Source: Lysobacter alkalisoli | Lineage (GTDB): Bacteria > Pseudomonadota > Gammaproteobacteria > Xanthomonadales > Xanthomonadaceae | NCBI RefSeq assembly: GCF_006547045.1 | Contig: NZ_CP041242.1 | Span: 2,986,001-3,050,000 of the forward strand | Direction: 5' to 3' | Length of the DNA: 64,000 bases | Program-made: the position numbers and the translations under genes | Shown here: positions 9,501 through 19,647 of the stretch, piece after piece | Layout: each line of letters opens with the position of its first letter | Numbering within the stretch: position 1 is the first letter of the stretch | The notes under the pieces: generated by a model | Told to the model about the DNA's origin: nothing | Database searches by the model: none | Seen by the model: only the letters and a program-made list of their open reading frames with translations

Positions 9501-9591
9501 GTAGCCCGGGTAAGGCCGCAGGCCGCACCCGGGGAGGGTGCCGGCAAGTCTTCCCGGGTGCGCTGCGCTTACCCGGGCTACGGGTACTGCG
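9501..9591. repeat. GTAGCCCGGGTAA-family palindromic repeat, copy 1
   Basis: GTAGCCCGGGTAA at one end and its complement TTACCCGGGCTAC at the other, with internal CACCCGGG/CCCGGGTG arms. Two further copies lie at 13629 and 16671. It occupies much of the 323-base pilB-pilC gap (9473-9795). The rest of that gap has a direct repeat GTTTTACATTT twice (9759-9781, 12-base step) in an AT-rich stretch just before pilC, which could be part of a promoter or operator. Confidence 0.85.
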
Positions 9592-9795
9592 CGCCTGCAC
9601 TGAGGGTGTGACCGCCGTGGCTGTCCTGACGCACAGGGGCAGGATATGCTTGGCCGTGGCATGCTGGGCCTTGACCCGGCTGCCGGCAATCGCGGGCGGG
9701 GAGCACGCCGCGGTCGCATCTGGGGATGACGCGTCCTGACCGGCGCGTCGATTCGACTGTTTTACATTTGGTTTTACATTTACTGGGGGCCACTC

Positions 9796-11058
9796 ATGTC
9801 CGTCACCCGATCCGCCGCGAAGCCCGCGACCACTACCGTGCGCCGGGCCGAGCCCATGGCCATGTTCGTCTGGGAGGGCACCGACAAGCGCGGCGTCGTG
9901 ATGAAGGGCGAGCAGCCCGCCAAGAACGCGAACATGATCCGCGCCGAGCTGCGCCGCCAGGGCATCACCCCCAAGGTGGTCAAGCCCAAGCCCAAGCCGT
10001 TGTTCGGTGCCGCCGGCAGACGCGTCAGCCCGCTCGACATCGCCATTTTCAGCCGCCAGATCGCGACCATGATGAAGGCCGGCGTGCCGATCGTCGGCGC
10101 GCTGGAAATCATCGGCAACGGCAACAAGAATCCGCGCATGCAGAAGATGGTCAACACCATCCGCTCCGACGTGGAAAGCGGCTCCTCGCTCAGCGAGGCG
10201 ATCAGCAAGCACCCGGTGCAGTTCGACGAACTGTACCGGAACCTGGTCCGAGCCGGCGAGTCGGCCGGCGTGCTGGAGACCGTGCTCGATACGGTCGCCA
10301 CCTACAAGGAGAACCTGGAAGCGCTCAAGGGCAAGATCAAGAAGGCCATGTTCTACCCGGCCGCGGTGCTTGCGGTGGCCCTATTGGTCAGCGCGATCCT
10401 GCTGGTCTTCGTCATCCCTACCTTCGAGGAAGTATTCCAGGGCTTCGGCGCCGACCTGCCCGCCTTCACCCAACTGGTCATCGGCCTCAGCAACTTCATG
10501 GTGGCCTGGTGGTGGCTGATCCTGCTGATCGGAACGGGCGCGGCGGTCGCGCTCATCATGGTGTTCAAGCGATCGCCGGTCTTCCAGCACTTTGTCGATC
10601 GCATGCTGCTGAAGATTCCGGTGCTCGGCGAGATTCTGCATAACTCGGCGATCGCGCGCTTTGCGCGTACGCTGGGCGTGACCTTCAAGGCCGGCGTACC
10701 GCTGGTGGAGGCGCTGGACAGCGTGGCCGGCGCCACCGGCAATACGGTCTACGAAAAGGCCGTGTACCGCATCCGCGACGACGTGGCGGTCGGCTTTTCG
10801 GTCAACATGGCCATGAAGCAGGTCAACCTGTTCCCGCACATGGTGGTGCAGATGACCGCCATCGGCGAGGAGGCCGGCGCGCTCGACACCATGCTGTTCA
10901 AGGTCGCCGAGTTCTACGAGCAGGAAGTCAACAACGCGGTCGATGCGCTGTCGAGCCTGCTGGAACCGCTGATCATCGTGATCCTCGGCGTGCTCGTCGG
11001 CGGCATGGTGGTGGCGATGTACCTGCCGATCTTCAAACTCGCCGCCACGATCGTCTAA
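9796..11058 (+). CDS. pilC: Type IV pilus inner-membrane platform protein PilC
   Basis: 420 residues from the ATG at 9796 after a TGGGGGCC stretch. The protein has the two GspF repeats: SRQIATMMKAGVPIVGALEI in the first and ARTLGVTFKAGVPLVEALDS in the second. Hydrophobic segments are FYPAAVLAVALLVSAILLVF, WWWLILLIGTGAAVALIM and a C-terminal PLIIVILGVLVGGMVVAMYL. It anchors PilB and the retraction ATPase at the inner membrane. It is followed after 9 bases by pilD. Confidence 0.96.
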   Translation: MSVTRSAAKPATTTVRRAEPMAMFVWEGTDKRGVVMKGEQPAKNANMIRAELRRQGITPKVVKPKPKPLFGAAGRRVSPLDIAIFSRQIATMMKAGVPIVGALEIIGNGNKNPRMQKMVNTIRSDVESGSSLSEAISKHPVQFDELYRNLVRAGESAGVLETVLDTVATYKENLEALKGKIKKAMFYPAAVLAVALLVSAILLVFVIPTFEEVFQGFGADLPAFTQLVIGLSNFMVAWWWLILLIGTGAAVALIMVFKRSPVFQHFVDRMLLKIPVLGEILHNSAIARFARTLGVTFKAGVPLVEALDSVAGATGNTVYEKAVYRIRDDVAVGFSVNMAMKQVNLFPHMVVQMTAIGEEAGALDTMLFKVAEFYEQEVNNAVDALSSLLEPLIIVILGVLVGGMVVAMYLPIFKLAATIV

Positions 11059-11067
11059 GCTTCCGCA

Positions 11068-11931
11068 ATGGCATTCCTAGACCAGAACCCCGCCATCGGC
11101 TATCCGCTGGTGGCGGGCCTCGGGCTGCTGGTGGGCAGCTTCCTCAACGTGGTGATCCTGCGCCTGCCCAAGCGGCTGGAGTGGGAGTGGCAGCGCGACG
11201 CGCGCGAGATGCTGGACGAGCCCGACGGCTACGACCCGCCACCGCCCGGCATCGTGGTGGAGCGCTCGCACTGTCCGCACTGCAAGCACCAACTGAGCTG
11301 GTACGAGAACATCCCGGTGTTCAGTTGGCTGGCCCTGCGCGGCAAATGCCGGAACTGCAAGGCACCGATCTCGCCGCAGTATCCGCTGGTGGAGATGCTG
11401 ACCATGTTGCTGGCGCTGGTCAGCGTGTGGCAGTTCGGTTTCGGCTGGCAGGGCTTCGGCGCGGCGTTGTTCTCGTGCTTCCTGATCGCATCGTCGGGCA
11501 TCGACTTCCGCACCCAGTTGCTGCCCGACCAGCTCACCCTGCCGCTGATGTGGCTGGGGTTGATCGCCGCAGCCGACAACCTCTACATGCCGGCCAAGCC
11601 GGCCCTACTCGGCGCGATCGCCGGCTACCTTAGCCTGTGGTCGGTGTGGTGGGTGTTCAAGCAACTCACCGGCAAGGAAGGCATGGGCCATGGCGATTTC
11701 AAGCTGCTGGCCGCGATCGGCGCCTGGGTGGGCCTGAGCGGCGTGCTGCCGACGATCATGCTGTCGTCGCTGATCGGCGCCATCGTCGGCTCGATCTGGC
11801 TGTTCGCCAAAGGCCGCGACCGCGCCACCCCGATCCCGTTTGGCCCTTATCTGGCGATCGCCGGCTGGATCGTGTTCTTCTGGGGCGAGGGGATGATCGA
11901 CTGGTATCTGCGGATTTCGGGCCTGGCATGA
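11068..11931 (+). CDS. pilD: Prepilin peptidase / N-methyltransferase PilD
   Basis: 287 residues with eight or so hydrophobic helices. The cytoplasmic loop carries two CxxC pairs (HCPHCKHQ and GKCRNCKAP), which bind zinc in the full-length bifunctional form. The two catalytic aspartates lie in SSGIDFRTQLLPD and in GMGHGDFKLLAAIGAW, the GxGD signature of type IV prepilin peptidases. It cleaves and N-methylates the pilins encoded upstream, and also the pseudopilins of the type II secretion system whose operon ends at the far side of this window. The DEPDGYDPPPPGIV loop insertion is common in Xanthomonadaceae. Confidence 0.97.
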   Translation: MAFLDQNPAIGYPLVAGLGLLVGSFLNVVILRLPKRLEWEWQRDAREMLDEPDGYDPPPPGIVVERSHCPHCKHQLSWYENIPVFSWLALRGKCRNCKAPISPQYPLVEMLTMLLALVSVWQFGFGWQGFGAALFSCFLIASSGIDFRTQLLPDQLTLPLMWLGLIAAADNLYMPAKPALLGAIAGYLSLWSVWWVFKQLTGKEGMGHGDFKLLAAIGAWVGLSGVLPTIMLSSLIGAIVGSIWLFAKGRDRATPIPFGPYLAIAGWIVFFWGEGMIDWYLRISGLA

Positions 11932-11952
11932 GGCTTGAGTCATAATCCAGCC

Positions 11953-12603
11953 ATGAGCAGCTTCATCATCGCCATCACCGGCGGCGTGGCTTCTGGCAAG
12001 AGCGCGGTGAGCGCGCGTTTCGAGACGCTGGGCGTGGTGGTGGTCGATGCCGATGTCGCCGCGCGCGCGGCGGTGGCGGCGGGGTCGGAGGGTCTTGCCG
12101 AAGTCACGGCGGCGTTCGGCCCGGATGTGCTGGCAGCGGATGGCAGCCTGGACCGGGCGGTGATGCGCAAGCGGGTGTTCGCCGATGCCGACGCCCGGCG
12201 TCGGCTGGAGGCGATCATCCACCCCCGCGTACGCCGACAGCTGATGGACGAGTGCCGGGCCGCCACCGGGCCCTATGCGATCGCCGCGATTCCCCTGCTG
12301 GCCGAAGGCGGCGGCCGCGAGGCGTATCCGTGGCTGGACCGGATCCTGGTGGTCGACGTGCCGGTCGAGGTGCAGCGCGAACGGCTGATGGCCCGCGACG
12401 GCGCCGACGCTGCCCTCGCCGACCGCATGATCGCGGCCCAGGCCGACCGCCGCGAACGGCTGGCGATGGCCGACGATGTGATCGTCAACGACGGCCCGAT
12501 CGAAGCATTGGAAGCGCATGTCGCGGCGCTGGATCGGCGCTACCGGACATTGGCCGGCTCTGGCCCTCACCCCAACCCCTCTCGTAATCGGATGAGGGCT
12601 TAA
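11953..12603 (+). CDS. coaE: Dephospho-CoA kinase
   Basis: 216 residues from the ATG at 11953; a TTG at 11935 is in frame but less likely. P-loop GGVASGKS is near residue 10, with DADVAAR and HPRVRRQLM further on. It adds the 3' phosphate to dephospho-CoA, the last step of CoA synthesis. It sits after pilD, as in Pseudomonas and Xanthomonas. The last about 13 residues (GPHPNPSRNRMRA) are encoded by the palindromic repeat that starts at 12564, so the natural C-terminus has been replaced or extended by the repeat. Confidence 0.95.
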   Translation: MSSFIIAITGGVASGKSAVSARFETLGVVVVDADVAARAAVAAGSEGLAEVTAAFGPDVLAADGSLDRAVMRKRVFADADARRRLEAIIHPRVRRQLMDECRAATGPYAIAAIPLLAEGGGREAYPWLDRILVVDVPVEVQRERLMARDGADAALADRMIAAQADRRERLAMADDVIVNDGPIEALEAHVAALDRRYRTLAGSGPHPNPSRNRMRA

Positions 12604-12658
12604 CGCAGCGGCGTCAAATAGCCCTCTCCCGTTTACGGGAGAGGGGTTGGGGTGAGGG
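12564..12658. repeat. Palindromic repeat at the coaE / Nudix-ThiE junction
   Basis: Outer arms CCCTCACCCCAACCCCTCTC and complement; the 3' arm has an extra CTCCCGTTTACGGGAG hairpin. It belongs to the same family as 1713-1825. It lies between two convergent genes and supplies the final codons and stop codon of both: about 13 codons of coaE on the plus strand and about 8 codons (ending LTPTPLP) of the Nudix-ThiE gene on the minus strand. As a hairpin it may also serve as a bidirectional transcript end. Confidence 0.88.
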
Positions 12659-13619
12659 CAGGCCACAAGGCCGTGATCGCAGCGATCCCCTGTGCACCGT
12701 GGCGACGGGCTTCGGCAAGGTCGTCGGGGCCGAGGCCGCCGATGGCGTAGAGCGGCAGTGAGACGTGCTTCCGCAGGCTGGCGAAGCGGTCCCAGCCGAT
12801 GCCGTCGACGCCCGGATGGCTGGCCGTGGGTTTGACCGGGCCGAGGACGGCAAAGTCGCAGCCGATCGCCTGGGCATGGCGCAGTTCTTCGAGGGTATGG
12901 CAGGACGCGCCGACCCGTTGCCCCGCCGGCAATGGTCGGCGCTTGTTGGCCAGCAGCTGCGCCGCAGTTAGATGGATGCCGCTTGCCAGCGTCCTGGCCA
13001 GCTCCACGCCGCCATTGACCAGCACTTCGGCCCCGGCCTTGCGACACCGTTTCGCTGCGGCCGTGGCCAATCGCTGCCAGCGCGCCGGGTCGAGACCGGG
13101 CGCGCGCAGTTGTACCCGCTGGACGCCACCGGCCAGCGCCGCATCGAGGGCCTCCAGCCACGACGCGTCGTCCTCGCCAGGAGTCGGGGTCACCAGGTAG
13201 TGGGCAGGCTGTTGCAGCGCCGCCACCACCGGCAGGTCCGCCGGCGGCATCGTGTAGCGGGCGAGCTTTTCCATCGTCACCCAGGCCATGGCCTGCTGCT
13301 CGCGGCCGCGCGGGCTGCCGTGCCAGTCGACGACCGCGCGCACGTCCAGGTACAGATGCTTGTCCGGGTACAGCTGGGGGACGGTGATCAGGTGCGGGCC
13401 GGGCTCGGCCTCGATGCCGAGTTCCTCGCGCAGTTCACGGACCAGGGCGTCCTCGGGCGACTCGCCGCGCTTGCGCTTGCCACCGGGAAATTCCCAGCGG
13501 CCGGCGAAGTCCTTGCCCTCGGTGCGCCGGGTCAGCAGGACCCGGCCACGAGCGTCGCGGATGACGGCTGCGACTACATCGACGGTTCGCATGCGGGACT
13601 CGGAGTCCGCCATCAGCAC
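12633..13619 (-). CDS. Nudix hydrolase fused to a thiamine-phosphate-synthase-like domain (MutT-ThiE)
   Basis: 328 residues from ATG 13619; ATGs at 13613 and 13592 (MRTVDVVAAVI) are also possible. The N-terminal half is a MutT-type Nudix domain with a complete box, GGKRKRGESPEDALVREL then REELGIE, and an 8-oxo-dGTPase-like layout. The C-terminal half resembles ThiE (TIM barrel): VQLRAPGLDP, VLVNGGVELA, GIHLTAAQL, GASCHTLEEL, FAVLGPVKPTASHPG and PLYAIGGLGPDDL. The fused form is known in gammaproteobacteria as a Nudix family protein. It may clean oxidised nucleotides, or damaged thiamine-like compounds, and the ThiE half may not be a true synthase. The last residues come from a palindromic repeat. 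Confidence 0.88.
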   Translation of the reverse strand: MLMADSESRMRTVDVVAAVIRDARGRVLLTRRTEGKDFAGRWEFPGGKRKRGESPEDALVRELREELGIEAEPGPHLITVPQLYPDKHLYLDVRAVVDWHGSPRGREQQAMAWVTMEKLARYTMPPADLPVVAALQQPAHYLVTPTPGEDDASWLEALDAALAGGVQRVQLRAPGLDPARWQRLATAAAKRCRKAGAEVLVNGGVELARTLASGIHLTAAQLLANKRRPLPAGQRVGASCHTLEELRHAQAIGCDFAVLGPVKPTASHPGVDGIGWDRFASLRKHVSLPLYAIGGLGPDDLAEARRHGAQGIAAITALWPALTPTPLP

Positions 13620-13628
13620 GACTCACCC

Positions 13629-13731
13629 GTAGCCCGGGTAAAGCCCGTGCCTTCAGAGGCGTGGGCCGCACCCGGGAAACGTGCGTCGACCGTTCGTAAC
13701 CCCGGGTGCGACTTCGCCTCGCCCGGGCTAC
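13629..13731. repeat. GTAGCCCGGGTAA-family palindromic repeat, copy 2
   Basis: Starts GTAGCCCGGGTAA, ends CGCCCGGGCTAC, with inner CGCACCCGGG and CCCGGGTGCG arms. It fills the gap between secA (3' end at 13749) and the start of the Nudix-ThiE gene, so the promoter of the latter must overlap it or lie in secA. Confidence 0.85.
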
Positions 13732-13748
13732 GGATGGTTAACGCCGGC

Positions 13749-16478
<2,730 letters not shown>

Positions 16479-16527
16479 GGATGGGACCGGTTGGGTTCAT
16501 GAACGGGCCGGCGCAAGCGCCAGGCCC

Positions 16528-16575
16528 CCAAAAATAAAAGGGGCGCCGCGCGCCCCTTCTGGCACTGCGATTGTA
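16528..16575 (-). promoter_or_regulatory. Putative secA promoter -10 and leader hairpin
   Basis: On the minus strand a TACAAT (16570-16575) is followed about 12 bases later by a GC-rich stem AAGGGGCG-N5-CGCCCCTT (16538-16558) and a TTTTATTTTT tract (16528-16537). That is the form of an intrinsic terminator, but it stands 50 bases before the secA ATG and after the terminator of the M23 gene. It may therefore attenuate secA, or end a short transcript starting further up. The -35 region is weak. A near-perfect palindrome ACAAGGCA-T-TGCCTTGT (16600-16616) lies upstream of the -10. Confidence 0.5.
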
Positions 16576-16670
16576 GCTGGGGGCGAGATCGGCTGCTTAC
16601 AAGGCATTGCCTTGTAGCTGATCGAGCGCCCGAAGCCTATGGCGGAGGGCCGGAACGAGCCGCGTACTCC

Positions 16671-16752
16671 GTAGCCCGGGTAAGCGAAGCGCACCCTGGA
16701 TGATCTGCGGCGACGGGCGGCCTGTGCTCCCCGGGTGCGCTTCGCTTACCCG
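16671..16752. repeat. GTAGCCCGGGTAA-family palindromic repeat, copy 3
   Basis: GTAGCCCGGGTAAGCGAAGC with the facing arm GGGTGCGCTTCGCTTACCC. Arms are well preserved, but the far end lacks the GGGCTAC of the other copies. It lies in the 336-base gap between the M23 peptidase gene and secA. Confidence 0.82.
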
Positions 16753-16769
16753 CCACAAGCAGCTCAAAC

Positions 16770-16795
16770 AAAAAAACGGAGCGTTTCCGCCCCGT
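16770..16795 (-). terminator. Rho-independent terminator of the M23 peptidase gene
   Basis: Minus-strand stem ACGGGGCG-GAAA-CGCTCCGT with one G-U pair and a GNRA loop, followed by TTTTTTT. It begins 20 bases after the peptidase stop codon. Confidence 0.93.
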
Positions 16796-16814
16796 TTCCA
16801 TGCAACCTGATGCG

Positions 16815-17729
16815 TCAGCCCTTCAGCGGCGACTGCTGGCTCAGGAAGTTGCGCGGGTTGACGACCTTGCCGTTCTCCCAGACCTCGAAATGCACGTGCG
16901 CGCCGGTCGAACGCCCGGTCGAGCCGGCCTTGGCGACTTCCTGCCCGGCGCGGACCAGCTCGCCGGCCTTGCGGGTCAGCTTCGAATTGTGCGCATAGCG
17001 GGTCACGTAGCCATTGCCGTGGTCGACCTCGACCACCTTGCCATAGCCCGAGCGCGCACCGGAAAAGCTGATCACGCCATCGGCGACGGCGTATACCGGG
17101 TCACCGGTCCTGGCCGAGAAGTCGACCCCCTTGTGCAAGGCCCGGCCGCCGCTGAACGGGTCGGCCCGGTAACCGAAATGGGAGGTGATGTAGCTGCTGC
17201 GCCCCACCGGCGTACGCGAAGGCACCGCGTTGAGGTCCAACTGGCGGTTGAACAGCAGCGACTCGAGCACCGACAGCTGCTCGCCGGCCACGCTGAACTG
17301 CTGGCCGAGCTGCTCCAGGCCTTCGTCCAGCTCGGGCCGGGCAATGTCCTCGACCGGGCCGACACCGCCGATACCCACCGGCTTGTCGAAGTCGAATTCG
17401 CCGTCTTCGAGCTGGCCGATGCGGGTCAGGCGCTCGCCGAGGGCGTTGAGGCGGTTGGCCTCGGCCTGCAGTTCGCCGAGGCGGGCGGCAAGCGCATTCA
17501 CCTCGCGCTGGGCCTCGCGTCGATTAAGCTCGATCATGGCCTGCTGTTCGGTGACTTGCGCTCGCAGCGAGGCGTTCATCACGATCCCGGCCCCGAGGCC
17601 GCCGGCCAGGCCGGTCGCCAATACCACCGAACCCAGCAGGAGTGGTCGTCGGGTACCAAAGTACACCCCATGCTGGAGCAGGTGCGCGGCAACCCGTCGC
17701 GATGCTTGAATGATGTTTTCGAAGGTCAT
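16815..17729 (-). CDS. M23-family cell-wall peptidase with membrane anchor
   Basis: 304 residues from ATG 17729 (MTFENIIQASRRVAAHLLQH). The frame is open further upstream, but that part is antisense to dciA. A membrane segment RPLLLGSVVLATGLAGGLGA is followed by a coiled-coil region (QQAMIELNRREAQREVNALA and on to about residue 110). The C-terminal LytM/M23 domain has GYRADPFSGGRALHKGVDF and TGAHVHFEVWENGKVVNPR, which hold the zinc and catalytic histidines. It probably cuts peptidoglycan cross-links or regulates amidases like EnvC/MepM; catalytic residues are present. The start overlaps that of the divergent dciA gene. Confidence 0.93.
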   Translation of the reverse strand: MTFENIIQASRRVAAHLLQHGVYFGTRRPLLLGSVVLATGLAGGLGAGIVMNASLRAQVTEQQAMIELNRREAQREVNALAARLGELQAEANRLNALGERLTRIGQLEDGEFDFDKPVGIGGVGPVEDIARPELDEGLEQLGQQFSVAGEQLSVLESLLFNRQLDLNAVPSRTPVGRSSYITSHFGYRADPFSGGRALHKGVDFSARTGDPVYAVADGVISFSGARSGYGKVVEVDHGNGYVTRYAHNSKLTRKAGELVRAGQEVAKAGSTGRSTGAHVHFEVWENGKVVNPRNFLSQQSPLKG

Positions 17730-17736
17730 GTTTCCG

Positions 17737-18204
17737 ATGTCTGAGTCCAAAGCCAGGTCACCCCAACGCCCGTCGAAACCGCTCGAAGCGCTCGATGCGC
17801 TGCTCGCGGAACCGGCTGGCAACCCTGTTCGCCGCGCCATGTGGCTCGACGAGGTCGACCGTCGCCTACGTCCCCATCTGCCGGAAGAGCTCGCCCCGCA
17901 TGTGCGGCTGGCGAACATCAACAACGGCAAACTGGTTTTTGTCGTCGACGCACCGGTTTGGCAATCCAGGCTACGGATGTCCGCGCCGGAACTGATCGAC
18001 GTGGCCCGCTCCATCGGGCTTGCTGCGACCGAAGTGGTGGCCAGGGCGTCGAAAACTCCCCTTGCGCCACCCGAACCGGCGCCACTTCGGCCTGTCCCGC
18101 TGTCCGCACACGCCCGCAAGGCGCTGCAGTCGGCCCTGGCATCGCTGGAAGCTGCCGATCCGGACAGGAAGACAGACGAACCAGACGATTCCGGGACCGG
18201 TTGA
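17737..18204 (+). CDS. dciA: DciA-like DUF721 protein (replicative helicase loader ancestor)
   Basis: 155 residues if started at ATG 17737 (MSESKARSPQRPSK); in-frame ATGs at 17728, 17713 and 17710 also exist, all overlapping the start of the divergent peptidase gene. The conserved DUF721 part is WLDEVDRRLRPHLPEELAPHVRLANINNGKLVFVVDAPVWQSRLR (about residues 40-85), the KH-like fold of DciA. The C-terminal part is proline-rich and variable. DciA replaces DnaC/DnaI in loading DnaB in most bacteria. The locus next to secA and lpxC is the usual one in gammaproteobacteria with DciA. Confidence 0.88.
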   Translation: MSESKARSPQRPSKPLEALDALLAEPAGNPVRRAMWLDEVDRRLRPHLPEELAPHVRLANINNGKLVFVVDAPVWQSRLRMSAPELIDVARSIGLAATEVVARASKTPLAPPEPAPLRPVPLSAHARKALQSALASLEAADPDRKTDEPDDSGTG

Positions 18205-18269
18205 CTGGGGAAAACACCCACAGAAAACCGGAGGACGGGGCATCCTACTGGCGTGGAGAGCGGCGTTTG

Positions 18270-18317
18270 TTAACTAAAAAGAAACAAATAAGAAAATAAT
18301 TGTTAATTTTTAGTTAA
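18270..18317. repeat. AT-rich inverted repeat between dciA and lpxC
   Basis: TTAACTAAAAA (18270-18280) and its perfect complement TTTTTAGTTAA (18307-18317) around a 26-base AT-rich loop. The genes on either side are convergent, so this may end transcription from both sides. It is strikingly AT-rich for this genome. Confidence 0.75.
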
Positions 18318-18368
18318 GTCGTGACCCAGCGTTCACGTCTGTGACGAGAGCACGGTCGAGGGGTGCTG

Positions 18369-19280
18369 TCAGGCGCTCGCCGGGGTGCCGTAGATCACCG
18401 GCACCGGCTGCTGCTCATCGGTGTAGCTGATCTCTTCCCAGGCTTCGCGGTCGGCCAGCAGGGCGCGGATCAGCTTGTTGTTGAGTGCGTGGCCGGACTT
18501 GAAGCCCTCGTAGGCGCCGATGATCGGGTGGCCGGCCAGGTACAGGTCGCCGACCGCGTCGAGGATCTTGTGGCGGACGAACTCGTCGGCGTAGCGCAGG
18601 CCGTCCTCGTTCAGCACCCGGAATTCGTCGAGCACGATGGCGTTGTCCATCGAGCCGCCGAGGCCGAGGTTGCGTTCGCGCATGAATTCCAGGTCGCGCA
18701 TGAAGCCGAAGGTGCGGGCACGGCTGACCTCCTTGACGTAGGAGGCGGTGGAGAATTCGACCTCGGCCCGCGACTGCGAGGTCGGGATGGCCGGGTGGTC
18801 GAATTCGACCGTGAAGCCGATGCGGAAGCCGTCGTGCGGGGTGAAGCGGGCGATCTTGTCGCCATCGCGGACTTCGACCGGGCGCTTGATGCGGATGAAA
18901 CGCTTGGGCGCTTCCTGTTCGGCGATGCCCGCCGACTGCAGCAGGAAAACGAATGGGCCGGCCGAGCCGTCCATGATCGGCACTTCCGGTGCCGACAGGT
19001 CGATGATGACGTTGTCCACGCCCAGGCCCGCCAGTGCGGACATCAGGTGCTCGACGGTCATGACCTTGGCGTCGCCGCAGCTCAGGCCGGTACAGAGCAT
19101 GGTTTCGGTGACGAGCTCGCCGTTGGCCGGGATCTCGACCACCGGGTCGAGGTCGACGCGGCGGAAAACGATGCCCGCATCGACCACCGCCGGGCGCAGG
19201 GTGAGGAAGACTTTTTCACCGCTGTGGAGGCCCACGCCGGTGGCGCGGATCACGTTCTTGAGAGTGCGCTGGCGCAGCAT
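18369..19280 (-). CDS. lpxC: UDP-3-O-acyl-N-acetylglucosamine deacetylase
   Basis: 303 residues, normal length (E. coli 305). Starts [20 protein letters not shown]. Zinc ligands and catalytic residues are visible: [15 protein letters not shown] (first His near residue 78), [15 protein letters not shown] (His and Asp near 237-241) and the general acid in [11 protein letters not shown]. It commits UDP-acyl-GlcNAc to lipid A synthesis at the cytoplasmic face. It follows ftsZ as the last gene of the dcw region, as in E. coli, but 367 bases separate them. Confidence 0.98.
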   Translation of the reverse strand: MLRQRTLKNVIRATGVGLHSGEKVFLTLRPAVVDAGIVFRRVDLDPVVEIPANGELVTETMLCTGLSCGDAKVMTVEHLMSALAGLGVDNVIIDLSAPEVPIMDGSAGPFVFLLQSAGIAEQEAPKRFIRIKRPVEVRDGDKIARFTPHDGFRIGFTVEFDHPAIPTSQSRAEVEFSTASYVKEVSRARTFGFMRDLEFMRERNLGLGGSMDNAIVLDEFRVLNEDGLRYADEFVRHKILDAVGDLYLAGHPIIGAYEGFKSGHALNNKLIRALLADREAWEEISYTDEQQPVPVIYGTPASA

Positions 19281-19647
19281 GTTCGGGGGGCCTCTGCCTT
19301 GTCATGTTGCCGGATCGAGGGGTGCCGGCTGTCGCGCGGCGCATGCGACCTGCATGGCTTGCGCGGACCGGAGCCGGGCCTTTCCTCGACCGGGCCGGTA
19401 CAGCCGCCCCGCCCTGTACGGGATCGGGACGCTTCAAAACGGATGGAGAATACCATGCAGGTGGCTGAACCTGAACGAAAAGGCAGTCACATTCGTTGCG
19501 CGTGCCATGTTCTGTCATTCAGGGGAATGAAACTGGCCGGTCCGCAATCGCAGACCGGCCCAAAGATCCCGGGCAGGTGTCCGGGACGAATATCCCGCCC
19601 GGCCGGGGACGAGTCCGGCCGGGGAGGTAGGCGGCAGTACCGCCTTG
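19281..19647 (-). terminator. ftsZ-lpxC gap with GC-rich hairpins
   Basis: 367 bases without a gene. Just after ftsZ on the minus strand are three hairpins: a CCGGCCGG pair near 19599-19624, a GTCCCGG/CCGGGAT pair near 19567-19587 and GGCCGGTC-N10-GACCGGCC (19535-19560) followed by AGTTT. The last could be a weak terminator for ftsZ. The lpxC promoter should lie in the remaining part, where no clear -35/-10 pair was found. Confidence 0.45.

Noticed and set aside
17730-18221. Upstream extension of the M23 peptidase to 468 residues
   Set aside because: The extra part is antisense to dciA, and peptidase-like sequence and the anchor begin at 17729.
18205-18368. Possible replication origin next to dciA because of AT-rich DNA
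   Set aside because: No DnaA-box cluster and no dnaA, dnaN or gidA nearby; one inverted repeat is not enough.
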